Of a stretch of DNA of 64,000 nucleotides, positions 25,017 to 32,396 are shown piece after piece. The DNA is from FEN-1350 sp964386005 (GTDB lineage Bacteria > Planctomycetota > Phycisphaerae > Sedimentisphaerales > Anaerohalosphaeraceae): NCBI GenBank assembly GCA_964386005.1, contig CAYLSB010000018.1, positions 5,243 to 69,242 on the forward strand. Reading direction: 5' to 3'. Under the pieces are notes generated by a model. The model made no database searches, had not been told where the DNA came from, and worked only from the letters and a program-made list of their open reading frames with translations. The translations under genes and the position numbers were made by a program. Within the stretch, counting starts at the first letter, position 1. Each line of letters starts with the position of its first letter.

Positions 25017-26201
25017 CTATCCATGGACAAGGCGGCGGAAACGCGGATCGGGGGCCTCGAGTCCGCCAAGGAGCGTATAGAGGCGGAGGACTTCGGTATC
25101 GTCTTCGTAGATACCGCGGTGGACGGTGGCGTTGCCGGTGATCTGAGCCAGCGTGTCAAACGCGTAGTGGATGGTTTCGGGCAGACCGGGAATTTCGGCA
25201 AACTGGTTTTTGCCGCCGACGACGATACAACCGACGACGCGGGCGGTTGTTGGATCGAACGATCCGGCCAACAGCGAGGAATCAAGTCGGTCGCGGATGG
25301 CCCGCGTGATGCAGTTGCGGTCATGCAGGTTGTGGATTTCGGTATAGCCGATTGCCGCACATCCGCCGGCCGTTAGAACACTCGAATAGTCGGCCGGATC
25401 AAAAGCGGTATATTCGCTGGGCTGGAAACTGAGGCGGTTGAACACGTCGAACAATTCGGCGATACGGCGGTTGACCGTCGGCCAATACGACTTGACCGTC
25501 AGATTGGATGAGTTCGGGCAGACCCGATCATTATCGATGATGACCAGCGGCGAGATTTCGCCTCGATGGGCCATCAGGGCCAGGTCGCGAGCGATCATGG
25601 AAGCGTTGCGTCCCACCACGCCCGCTGACGCCTCTCCCGCAGCGGGCAGGGTCATCAACACCCCGACGCTCTTGCCGGATCGTTGCAGGCCGATCTGACG
25701 GGCGTAATTGCGGGCCAGGGCGATCAGTTCCGGCGCGGCGCCTCCGCCGGTGCCTCCGCCCGCCCCAAAACAAATCATGATATGGTCCGTATCGCCGCCG
25801 AAGGATTTATGCATGCGTTCGAGAATCTTTTCCTGATGGAGCAGAATGGCCTTTCGCCCAAGGGACATATCCTTACCCGCTCCTTCAAGGCCGATATCGA
25901 GAATCATCTTGTGCGAAGGGGGGAGATCCAGACGATCGAGATCACGATGCGTGGTGTTGAGGGCCAATGTTTTTCCATACCCGAGCAAACGAAAAGCCGC
26001 AAGGACACGGCCGCCGCAGTGGCCGGCGCCAAGCCATGCGAACCGAACCGAACCGATCGCGGAACGCCTGCAGCGCGTCCGTACGGGGGCCTTGGCCGGA
26101 ATAAGGCCGATCGACTCCGGGGCCTCAAACTCGGGCTCATACACCGCCGGACGGAAGGATGGAATCATCCGTCTGATTTTTTTGATCTGAGATGGATTCA
26201 T
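25017..26201 (-). CDS. FtsZ/tubulin-superfamily GTPase 1 (divergent)
   Basis: About 394 residues from ATG 26201; other starts (ATG 26228, GTG 26273) are possible and no start has a clear ribosome site. The N-terminal ~50 residues are basic. RFAWLGAGHCGGRV (about 53-66) is the first nucleotide loop, and ALNTTHRDL equals the FtsZ NTD block. MICFGAGGGTGGGAAPELI (about 142-160) is the tubulin signature, with Gly where FtsZ has Thr/Ser. AFDPADYSSVL (about 264-275), followed by GGCAAIG, matches the FtsZ T7 loop (NxDxAD) with both acidic residues kept but the Asn replaced. A C-terminal strand-rich domain follows, ending ARVVGCIVVGG and TLLGGL. It is clearly a GTP-binding tubulin homologue, but not canonical FtsZ. 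Polymerisation is plausible; role unknown. Confidence 0.85.
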   Translation of the reverse strand: MNPSQIKKIRRMIPSFRPAVYEPEFEAPESIGLIPAKAPVRTRCRRSAIGSVRFAWLGAGHCGGRVLAAFRLLGYGKTLALNTTHRDLDRLDLPPSHKMILDIGLEGAGKDMSLGRKAILLHQEKILERMHKSFGGDTDHIMICFGAGGGTGGGAAPELIALARNYARQIGLQRSGKSVGVLMTLPAAGEASAGVVGRNASMIARDLALMAHRGEISPLVIIDNDRVCPNSSNLTVKSYWPTVNRRIAELFDVFNRLSFQPSEYTAFDPADYSSVLTAGGCAAIGYTEIHNLHDRNCITRAIRDRLDSSLLAGSFDPTTARVVGCIVVGGKNQFAEIPGLPETIHYAFDTLAQITGNATVHRGIYEDDTEVLRLYTLLGGLEAPDPRFRRLVHG

Positions 26202-26409
26202 CGTTATCGATCTCGTGGCAGGATCCATACAACGGAAATTTTCGGCGGACTCCGCCGTTTGTATGTCGGACACTATCAGTCATGAATTTAGCAATAGATA
26301 AGGGGAAAGCAGGCGTCGGATTGAATCGTATCTGAGATCGTCGATGATATGGATTATGGGACGTTGAAAAAACAATTGACCCGAGTCGGAAGTGTTCAAG
26401 AAAAGAAAT

Positions 26410-26518
26410 ACCGGTTAAACCGGTGGCATTATTGGATTCATGCAAAGTTTGCCCGCTGTCTTCCAATACTACTGGAAGACAACGGTTATTTCCATCCACC
26501 AGTCTTACCGGTGGTATT
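26410..26518. repeat. Palindromes and repeated ACCGGTGG boxes between the tubulin-like genes
   Basis: ACCGGTT-A-AACCGGT (26410-26424) is a perfect 7+7 palindrome. ACCGGTGGCATT (26419-26430) recurs as ACCGGTGGTATT (26507-26518), 88 bases apart. Between them, TGTCTTCCA (26457-26465) and TGGAAGACA (26473-26481) form a perfect 9+9 inverted repeat with a 7-base loop. The array lies upstream of tubulin-like gene 1 and could serve as an operator or a partition-type site. Confidence 0.5.
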
Positions 26519-26535
26519 CAAATCGGAAGAATAAA

Positions 26536-26566
26536 ACGGCCGGGAGTGGAGCGCACACCCGGCCGT
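26536..26566 (-). terminator. Terminator of tubulin-like gene 2
   Basis: ACGGCCGGG (26536-26544) and CCCGGCCGT (26558-26566) form a perfect 9-base stem. On the minus strand it is followed by TTTTATT. It lies 21 bases past the stop of tubulin-like gene 2, so the two paralogues are probably separate transcripts. Confidence 0.75.
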
Positions 26567-26587
26567 GGAATCAGCAACGAGATATAC

Positions 26588-27967
26588 CTACGAGGAGATC
26601 AGGTCTTCAATCCGTTCGGTGGGGAAATCCAGCCCTCCGAGAATGGTATAGACCCGCAGCGATTCGCGGTTGTCTTCATAAATGCCGCGATGGATGGTGG
26701 CCTTACCGGTGATCTCCGCGAGAACATCGAAAGCGAAGTTGATGTTGTCCTGGAGATTGGGCGTGTTGGCCATCATGGCCTTGCCGCCGACGATGGTACA
26801 GCCGGCGATCTTGGCACTGGCGAGATTGAAACCGTCGGTCAGGAGCGTCTTGGAAAGATTCTGCCGGACGGCCTCGGACAGAGCGAAACGATCCTGGAAC
26901 CGATCGACCTTGGTCAGACCCATAATCGCACAACCGCCGGCTCGAAGGACGCTGTGGTAATCCACCGGATCGAGCGTCGTGTACGGGGAATTGAGGGCGC
27001 TGAGACGATTGAAGACATCAAAGAGTCCCGCAACGGTATTGTTGATGGTCGGCCAATAGGCCTTGACTGTTAGCCCGGGATACATCTTGGCGATTTTCTC
27101 ATTATCGACGATGATCAATGGAGAAATTTGCCCTTCGGAGGCCATTCGGCCCAACTCCATGGCGATCTTGTAGGCGTTCTGAGCAACCTGGGGCGAAGCG
27201 GATTCGCCGACGGTGGGCAGGGTCATGATTGCGCCTACGGCCTTTTGCGGTTCGGCCTCGCCGATGGAACGGATGTAGGTCTTGGCGACATCGATCAGCT
27301 CGACGGCCGAGCCGCCGCCCGTACCGCCGCCGGCGCCGAAGCAGACCATGACATGATCGACTTCGGTACCGAAGGTTTTGATGGCCAAATGCAAAATATC
27401 CTGCTTGGTTCGCATGACGGCCTCGCGACCGCGGGACATTTCTTTACCGGCGCCCTTTTCGCCGATATCCATCAAATACTTGTGGGCGCCAGGCACATCG
27501 AGCAGATCCAGATCATGGTGGGTGGTATTCACGGCGATCGACTTTTTATAGCCGAGATCGAAAAACGATTTGACGAGACGCCCGCCGGCCTGACCGGAAC
27601 CGATCCATGCATAACGGGTCGATCCAAAGCTGGAATCCTTGACGCCGGTATCGACCAGAGGTTTAACCTGATACTGTTCCAGTTCGAGGACAGGAATGGT
27701 CTCTTTGGGCGCGGGTTTGACGACCGGGACCTTTTTGATCACGGGCCTTTTCGGGGCGGTTTTCTTGACGACTGCCCTTTTCGCCGCGGTCTTCTTCGCG
27801 ACCTTTTTGGCGACGGTCTTTTTCACGACCTTCTTGACGCGCTTCCTGGCCTTCGCCCTGACGACCTTCTTTTTCGGTCTTGCGACTTTGACCTTTCTGG
27901 TTTTGGCCTTCGCCGTGACCTTCTTCTTTGCGACCTTTTTCCTGACCACTTTCTTTGCCTTAGCCAT
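26588..27967 (-). CDS. FtsZ/tubulin-superfamily GTPase 2 with histone-H1-like Lys-rich N-terminal tail
   Basis: 459 residues from ATG 27967, with GGGAGG seven bases upstream. Residues 1-90 are about 46% Lys/Arg in AKK/VKK/AKR repeats (MAKAKKVVRKKVAKKKVTAK and onward), as in Hc1/H1-like DNA-binding tails. The GTPase core then repeats every motif of gene 1: YAWIGSGQAGGRLV (first loop, about 118-131), AVNTTHHDLDLLDVP, MVCFGAGGGTGGGSAVELI (about 211-229), ISPLIIVDNEKIAKMYPG, TLDPVDYHSVLRAGGCAIMG (T7-like, Asp pair kept) and AKIAGCTIVGGKAM. The two cores are evidently paralogues. The tail suggests binding to DNA, RNA or acidic membrane lipids. A DNA-tethered filament for chromosome segregation or division is an attractive but untested idea. 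Confidence 0.88.
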   Translation of the reverse strand: MAKAKKVVRKKVAKKKVTAKAKTRKVKVARPKKKVVRAKARKRVKKVVKKTVAKKVAKKTAAKRAVVKKTAPKRPVIKKVPVVKPAPKETIPVLELEQYQVKPLVDTGVKDSSFGSTRYAWIGSGQAGGRLVKSFFDLGYKKSIAVNTTHHDLDLLDVPGAHKYLMDIGEKGAGKEMSRGREAVMRTKQDILHLAIKTFGTEVDHVMVCFGAGGGTGGGSAVELIDVAKTYIRSIGEAEPQKAVGAIMTLPTVGESASPQVAQNAYKIAMELGRMASEGQISPLIIVDNEKIAKMYPGLTVKAYWPTINNTVAGLFDVFNRLSALNSPYTTLDPVDYHSVLRAGGCAIMGLTKVDRFQDRFALSEAVRQNLSKTLLTDGFNLASAKIAGCTIVGGKAMMANTPNLQDNINFAFDVLAEITGKATIHRGIYEDNRESLRVYTILGGLDFPTERIEDLISS

Positions 27968-28207
27968 GACTGAACCTCCCATAGGTTATTTCATCCATGA
28001 ACCCGAAGGGCGATTTCGTAACCCGTCGGAAAATCGTACATACGATATATGTCTTTGGTATGTCGGCTTTTATGGGAATCGGCTGAATAAAAATTTGCAT
28101 ACAAAATTCATCAAGTTATCGGATGGTAAAGAGCGCAGAACCGCAAGTTGGAGGGACGGACGCCAAGGAGAGATCCAGACTCCCACATCCGGACAAACCC
28201 AATCATG

Positions 28208-28282
28208 GGTGGAAGACGGGATTTGAACCCGCGACCCTGAGAACCACAATCTCATGCTCTAACCAACTGAGCTACTTCCACC
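28208..28282 (-). tRNA. tRNA-His (anticodon GTG)
   Basis: Minus-strand cloverleaf: acceptor GTGGAAG/CTTCCAC, D stem GCTC/GAGC, anticodon stem TGAGA/TCTCA with loop TTGTGGT (anticodon GTG), and T arm GCGGG-TTCAAAT-CCCGT. An extra G at -1 faces C73, the histidine identity pair. CCA is not encoded. Confidence 0.95.
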
Positions 28283-28452
28283 ATCCGGCGAATGACAATC
28301 GCCCTTGAAACTAACATTATATCGGCCGGCGTCGGTTTGTCAATGACAGGTTTTCAACGTCTATTATTATCGGGCAATGCGAAAGCGGCCTTGTCAAGAC
28401 ATAATTGCTCTGGTATTGTTTGACTTTCACAAATAAACAATACGAATGCCGG

Positions 28453-28887
28453 ATGAACGGACAGAGCATGGACTACCCAAAGGGAATGACAATTCAAAGC
28501 TACACAATTACGGTGAAGCCGAGATATTGCGAGACGGACCAGGCAGGGGTGATTCACCATACAGTGTATCCGGTCTGGTTCGAAATGGGTCGAACCGAGT
28601 TGTTGAGAGCTAATGGATTGGCTTATCGGGATCTGGAGAAGTCGGGCGTCCTGTTTGTGGTGGCTGAAATGACAGTGAAGTATCGACGACCGGCATTTTA
28701 CGATGAATCCCTGGAACTGACAACGCGTTGCACGAAGATCACGGTAGCCAGAGTGGAACACAGTTACCAATTGAAACGGCCCTCTACGGGATTGATTCTG
28801 GCAGAAGGTTCAACAATCCTGGCCTGCGTGGATCAACAGGGAAAACCACAACGGATGCCGGAATTCATGTACCCAGTGGAATCCTGA
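28453..28887 (+). CDS. Acyl-CoA thioesterase, YbgC/4HBT family
   Basis: A hotdog-fold protein of about 144 residues from ATG 28453; ATGs at 28468 and 28486 are also possible, and ribosome sites are weak for all. VKPRYCETDQAGVIHHTVYPVWFEMGR contains the conserved Asp of the 4HBT active site (TDQAGVIHH). SLELTTRCTKI and LAEGSTILACVDQQGKP are the later strands. Expected activity is hydrolysis of short or aromatic acyl-CoA. It stands alone between tRNA-His and the small-ORF region. Confidence 0.88.
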   Translation: MNGQSMDYPKGMTIQSYTITVKPRYCETDQAGVIHHTVYPVWFEMGRTELLRANGLAYRDLEKSGVLFVVAEMTVKYRRPAFYDESLELTTRCTKITVARVEHSYQLKRPSTGLILAEGSTILACVDQQGKPQRMPEFMYPVES

Positions 28888-28979
28888 ACAATATTATTTC
28901 TTCGTCTCATAATGCTGGCGAATTTGGGTAAATTTTCGGATTATATGTTAAGATATTGCATTATATTATTAATATTATC

Positions 28980-29008
28980 TTGACATTAACTTGCGCTTCT
29001 GGTATAAT
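28980..29008 (+). promoter_or_regulatory. Perfect consensus sigma70 promoter
   Basis: TTGACA (28980-28985), exactly 17 bases, then TATAAT (29003-29008), with an AT-rich stretch upstream resembling an UP element. The start would be near 29015. No large gene lies downstream on this strand, so it drives the small ORFs or a non-coding RNA at 29015-29320. Confidence 0.8.
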
Positions 29009-29054
29009 CCAGATTGTTGATTGAATAATTTCTCCTTTGTCGGGGGGTAAAAAT

Positions 29055-29213
29055 ATGAGTATGACAAATCAAATGGTATTGGCTGTGGAAGGCGCTCGTG
29101 GTCCGCCGGAAAGACCCTGAGAACCGTTTTTTCGAATGAGGGGGTATATACGAGAGGTTCAATCGAATGATGAAATCAAGAAAAATGCTGATGAATTGGC
29201 CACCGAAGGTTGA
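29055..29213 (+). CDS. Small ORF A with in-frame UGA
   Basis: ATG 29055 follows GGGGGG. The frame encodes 21 residues ending VEGARGPPERP, and then meets TGA at 29118-29120. Reading on gives EPFFRMRGYIREVQSNDEIKK and more to TGA 29211-29213, about 52 codons that look like ordinary protein. The same pattern (PP, a few residues, E, P/Q, F) recurs in the two following small ORFs, where TCG and CGA stand at the UGA position. So the UGA is either a CGA-to-TGA mutation, a recoded codon or the true end of a short peptide. A hairpin GAACC/GGTTC (29121-29125 and 29156-29160) follows the UGA. Function unknown. Confidence 0.4.
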
Positions 29214-29316
29214 GGGCCATTGTTTGGATCCGCCGGATTCTGAATCGGAACCTTTTTCCTTTCGATCCACCGGCAAGGAATCACTTCTTTTTCAACGTAC
29301 GACTTTCAACCCTTGA
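29167..29316 (+). CDS. Small ORF B (49 aa) related to small ORF A
   Basis: ATG 29167 has GAGAGG nine bases upstream. It overlaps the readthrough part of ORF A in another frame. It encodes a hydrophilic peptide containing VEGHCLDPPDSESEPFSFRS, which resembles the VEGARGPPERP-(stop)-EPFFR region of ORF A. No known family. Confidence 0.4.
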   Translation: MMKSRKMLMNWPPKVEGHCLDPPDSESEPFSFRSTGKESLLFQRTTFNP

Positions 29317-29450
29317 ATTATCCGCCGAATTGATATTATCGGACATGCTGTTTTGTTTTTTTTCCTGGATTTTGTTCATACCGGAATGTTTCGTATAGTT
29401 TGTTTGTCAGCAGTTCCTTAACGAACCCTTTAAAAAGGAATGTGTGCTTT

Positions 29451-29591
29451 ATGCCGCCGAGGCCGGATCACAACACGATGTGCAACTTTTATCGCCCGTG
29501 CTGGAACGCACACGAACGCGGCCCGCCGGTTTCACCCCGAGAACAGAATTTCAAAGCAACACGCAAGGCACTCATTCATCGCGAAATATAA
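29451..29591 (+). CDS. Small ORF C (46 aa) related to small ORFs A and B
   Basis: ATG 29451 has AAAAGGAA ten bases upstream and ends at TAA. The peptide includes MCNFYRPCWNAHERGPPVSP, then REQNF. In the shared block, differences from ORF A include synonymous changes (CGT/CGC, GGT/GGC, TTT/TTC), which suggests protein-level conservation. It is followed by a terminator. A possible promoter (TTGTTC, TATAGT) lies around 29373-29400. Confidence 0.35.
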   Translation: MPPRPDHNTMCNFYRPCWNAHERGPPVSPREQNFKATRKALIHREI

Positions 29592-29601
29592 TCCAACGAA
29601 A

Positions 29602-29631
29602 CACAGCGCGAGACACTCTGTGCTTTTTTTT
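29602..29631 (+). terminator. Terminator after the small-ORF region
   Basis: CACAG (29602-29606) and CTGTG (29618-29622) bracket an 11-base loop and are followed by C and eight T residues. It ends rightward transcripts before the convergent dtd gene. Confidence 0.5.
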
Positions 29632-29650
29632 GTGTTCACATTACGAAGGA

Positions 29651-30100
29651 TTACTCCGACTGTTTGCTGTCCAGAAGAATTGTAACCGGCCCGTCATGGA
29701 TAGCGGTGATGTCCATGTGGGCGGCGAAGACTCCGGTGGCTACAGGGACATGTTGACGGCGGGCCATTTCGACGGCCAGATCGTAAAACATACGGGCTGT
29801 TTCGGGATCGGCGGCATCATCAAAACTGGGACGGTGGCCTTTGCGGCAGTTGCCGAAGAGGGTGAACTGGCTAATCAGCAATATTCCACCGCCGGCGTCG
29901 CGGACACTGAGATTCATTTTGCCGTCCGCATCGGGAAATATTCGAAGATTGACGATTTTGTGGACAATCCATTCGACATCCGCGGAGGTATCGCTTTTTC
30001 CTATGCCGAGAAAAACCACGAGCCCCGTTTCGATTCGGCCGGTCATTTCGCCGGCAACCTCAACTCGGGCATGTTTGACTCTCTGAACCACCGCGCGCAT
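29651..30100 (-). CDS. dtd: D-aminoacyl-tRNA deacylase
   Basis: 149 residues from ATG 30100, with AAGGGAA upstream. MRAVVQRVKHARVEV opens the protein. SQFTLFGNCRKGHRPSF and the IHDGPVTILLDS end are the two hallmark DTD motifs (SQFTLF and G-P-V-T). The enzyme removes D-amino acids (and glycine from tRNA-Ala) wrongly attached to tRNA, in the cytoplasm. It is full length for the family (~145-150). Confidence 0.95.
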   Translation of the reverse strand: MRAVVQRVKHARVEVAGEMTGRIETGLVVFLGIGKSDTSADVEWIVHKIVNLRIFPDADGKMNLSVRDAGGGILLISQFTLFGNCRKGHRPSFDDAADPETARMFYDLAVEMARRQHVPVATGVFAAHMDITAIHDGPVTILLDSKQSE

Positions 30101-30170
30101 ACGCCATTCCCTTCCATGTTCCATTATCCATCGGATGAATCCTGTCCGTCAGACGGTCGAAGGGAAACAT

Positions 30171-31268
30171 TTATTTCAGCGAATCCTCAATTGTACGGAT
30201 CAGTTCGGGATCATCCGGCTTGACCTTCGAATCAAACCGGCCCAGGATCTCGCCATGTTTGCCGATCAGAAACTTATTGAAGTTCCAGGTGATTTTCCCG
30301 GGGAAACGAGGGTTGGTTTTCACTGAGGTCAAATATCCATACAACGGATGAATGTCCTGGCCGGTTACTGATATCTTGGAAAAGATCGGAAATGAAACAT
30401 TATAATTCGATGTACAAAATGCCTTGATTTCGGCGCTGGTTCCGGGTTCCTGACCGCCGAAGTTGTTAGCCGGAAACGCCAAAACCGAAAAACCGCGATC
30501 TTTGTATGTTTCGTAGAGTTTCTGGAGTCCTTCGTATTGCGGAGTAAAACCGCAACGACTGGCCACATTGACCAGCAAGACAATCTTGCCCTTGAATTCT
30601 GACATGCGAACCGGTTTCCCGTCGATATCGTCTATGGAAAATCCGTAAAATCCCGTCACGGGAATGATCACTTCATTTCGGCGGAAAAAAGACAGCGTGA
30701 AAGGCGAGTTGTACCTGGCAAAGATCGGCTCCCCGTCGGTTTTCCATCCACTCTCAACGATATAATTTTCCAGTTTGGTTTTGTGGGACTCATACGTTTT
30801 CTCGTCCCAGGAACCGGAATAGGTGATCGCCGCGGCCAGATGCCCGGGAATTTGTTTCAGCTCGACGCTGGAGTCCTGCGGTTCGGGTAAGGTTTCCAGA
30901 GTGAACTCGGCCGGCATGGCAAAGGTAACGATCCAGGCATCGGGGGTTTTCTGCTGGCCGACCGGGGCGGTCATGGCGATCTTCTGTGAAGCCGCCTGCT
31001 GATGGACCGGCGCTGTCATGGCGATAGATTGTTTGGACCGGTTTTTTCCTGAAATATAACCGAAGAGACGGTTAAAGGCCTTGTTGCCGACTTCGTTGAA
31101 ATCGCCTTCGATCCGAGTCTGTGCCACCACATAGGGCTTATACTCGCGCAGTTCGATTGCCCCCTGTTTTTCAATGACCGTATAGGAAACCTGTTCCACT
31201 CCCGCCTCGGAAGAACAGGCACCGATGAATGTCAGAAATCCCATCGATACGAAACTCCATTTTGTCAT
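30171..31268 (-). CDS. Lipoprotein fusing a SOUL haem-binding domain to glutathione peroxidase
   Basis: 365 residues from ATG 31268, with GAGG six bases upstream. MGFLTFIGAC ends in a lipobox Cys at about 18. Residues about 25-205 form a SOUL domain (YTVIEKQGAIELREYKPYVV, IAMTAPV twice, FARYNSPFTLSFFRRNEV). Residues about 212-365 are a complete glutathione peroxidase: LLVNVASRCGFTPQYEGL with catalytic Cys near 239, AFPANNFGGQEP, and ITWNFNKFLI giving the Gln/Trp/Asn triad. The catalytic residue is Cys, not selenocysteine. The two domains are normally separate proteins. The fusion suggests a periplasmic lipid- or haem-linked peroxide defence (inference). Confidence 0.9.
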   Translation of the reverse strand: MTKWSFVSMGFLTFIGACSSEAGVEQVSYTVIEKQGAIELREYKPYVVAQTRIEGDFNEVGNKAFNRLFGYISGKNRSKQSIAMTAPVHQQAASQKIAMTAPVGQQKTPDAWIVTFAMPAEFTLETLPEPQDSSVELKQIPGHLAAAITYSGSWDEKTYESHKTKLENYIVESGWKTDGEPIFARYNSPFTLSFFRRNEVIIPVTGFYGFSIDDIDGKPVRMSEFKGKIVLLVNVASRCGFTPQYEGLQKLYETYKDRGFSVLAFPANNFGGQEPGTSAEIKAFCTSNYNVSFPIFSKISVTGQDIHPLYGYLTSVKTNPRFPGKITWNFNKFLIGKHGEILGRFDSKVKPDDPELIRTIEDSLK

Positions 31269-31439
31269 AGAGAACCTCATAATCCTTTCCCGACCGCGAA
31301 GGACTCGGACCCCTTGTCCGAATCGACCATTCGTTATCCGATTATACTGCCGGAGAAGAAACCGGTTCATAGAAATAGGACGAATCGGTACGGATCACCC
31401 AAACAAAATCAAATACCCATGAGCCAAGGCGATTGGTCG

Positions 31440-32396
31440 TCAGGATCGGGGTATTTCGGCCGTAAGCCAGGCACTGCCGAGTTCGTCACAGGAGGCAACA
31501 TGGCGGGGATTCAAAAATCCCGCCAAGCCAATATGCTCCAGCAGTTCAGATTCCGAAAAAGCCCCGACCATCACGTTAAAAATCGCCGGCAGAAGAGGCC
31601 CGGTTTTGTCGTCGTTCATCAGAAACTCCTGAACAACCAACAGACCTCCGGGAACCATCGAAGCATAGGCCTTTTGAAGAATGGCCGCAGCCGGACTGGA
31701 TGGGCCGTGCATGATGTTGGACAGCAGCACTACATCATTTCCGGAACCGAAATCATGGGTCTCCCAGCTTCCCTCCCGGACCGAAATTCGATCGGTCATC
31801 TTCTCGCGGGCAAGGACTTCACGGGTAATCACAAGGGTTTCGGGCAGATCGAAAACAATCGCGCGTAAACCGGGATATTGGCGGCAGGCCAGGATGCTAT
31901 AGGTCCCCGGGCCTCCGCCGACATCGAAGAGCATCTTACGGCCGGTTAGATCGACCGAATCCAGGAATAGCCGCCCTCGGCCGGTGAGAGTGAGGTTGTG
32001 CATACCGAGGATGAAATTGCGATGGGGATCTTTCACAGCAGGTTTGGGACCGCTTCGAATCGCGTTGGGAAGGTCGCTCCAGAAATTCCAGACACCGGCG
32101 GAATGCCCGATGATGTCGCCCTGATAGAATGTATTGCCCTTGACCAGATACGTTTCCGCCAGAGGACTGTTGCGGTAGTGATCTCCGGATTTGCATAATA
32201 AACCCATGGCGGTTACTGCGATCAGAACCTTTTCCAATAAATCGGGTTTGGCCAAGCAAACTCCGGCCAATTCGCCGGCCGTCATCGAACGATCGGACAA
32301 ATGCGCGAACAGTTCCAGATCGCAGGCCACCTGAAGAATCCGCGAGGCCCGATATCCCCATGTCAGTTCCTGAAGATACGAAAGATCACGCTTCAT
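31440..32396 (-). CDS. SAM-dependent O-methyltransferase-like protein
   Basis: 318 residues. An N-terminal winged-helix dimerisation domain (RILQVACDLELFAHLSDRSM) is followed by a class I SAM site, MLFDVGGGPGTYSILACRQY, at about 155-175. LSNIMHGPSSPAAAILQKAY and VPGGLLVVQEFLMNDDKTGP match the acetylserotonin/hydroxyneurosporene-type O-methyltransferase family, although the catalytic His-Asp arrangement is not clear. The gene overlaps the end of the helicase gene by 11 bases, so it is last in that operon. Confidence 0.85.
   Translation of the reverse strand: MKRDLSYLQELTWGYRASRILQVACDLELFAHLSDRSMTAGELAGVCLAKPDLLEKVLIAVTAMGLLCKSGDHYRNSPLAETYLVKGNTFYQGDIIGHSAGVWNFWSDLPNAIRSGPKPAVKDPHRNFILGMHNLTLTGRGRLFLDSVDLTGRKMLFDVGGGPGTYSILACRQYPGLRAIVFDLPETLVITREVLAREKMTDRISVREGSWETHDFGSGNDVVLLSNIMHGPSSPAAAILQKAYASMVPGGLLVVQEFLMNDDKTGPLLPAIFNVMVGAFSESELLEHIGLAGFLNPRHVASCDELGSAWLTAEIPRS

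Noticed and set aside
29015..29132. 6S-RNA-like non-coding RNA
   Set aside because: The strong promoter and GGTCC...GACC hairpin invite it, but the long closing stem and central bubble of 6S RNA were not found, and codon-level changes favour small ORFs. Kept only as an alternative.
29118..29160. Selenocysteine UGA with SECIS hairpin in small ORF A
   Set aside because: A GAACC/GGTTC stem follows the UGA, but the apical loop is too large for a standard bacterial SECIS, no sel genes are seen here, and the glutathione peroxidase in this window uses Cys.
29444..30223. 259-codon open frame on the + strand
   Set aside because: It runs through the terminator at 29602-29631 and then antisense through dtd. 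Only the short ORF C region has any supporting similarity.
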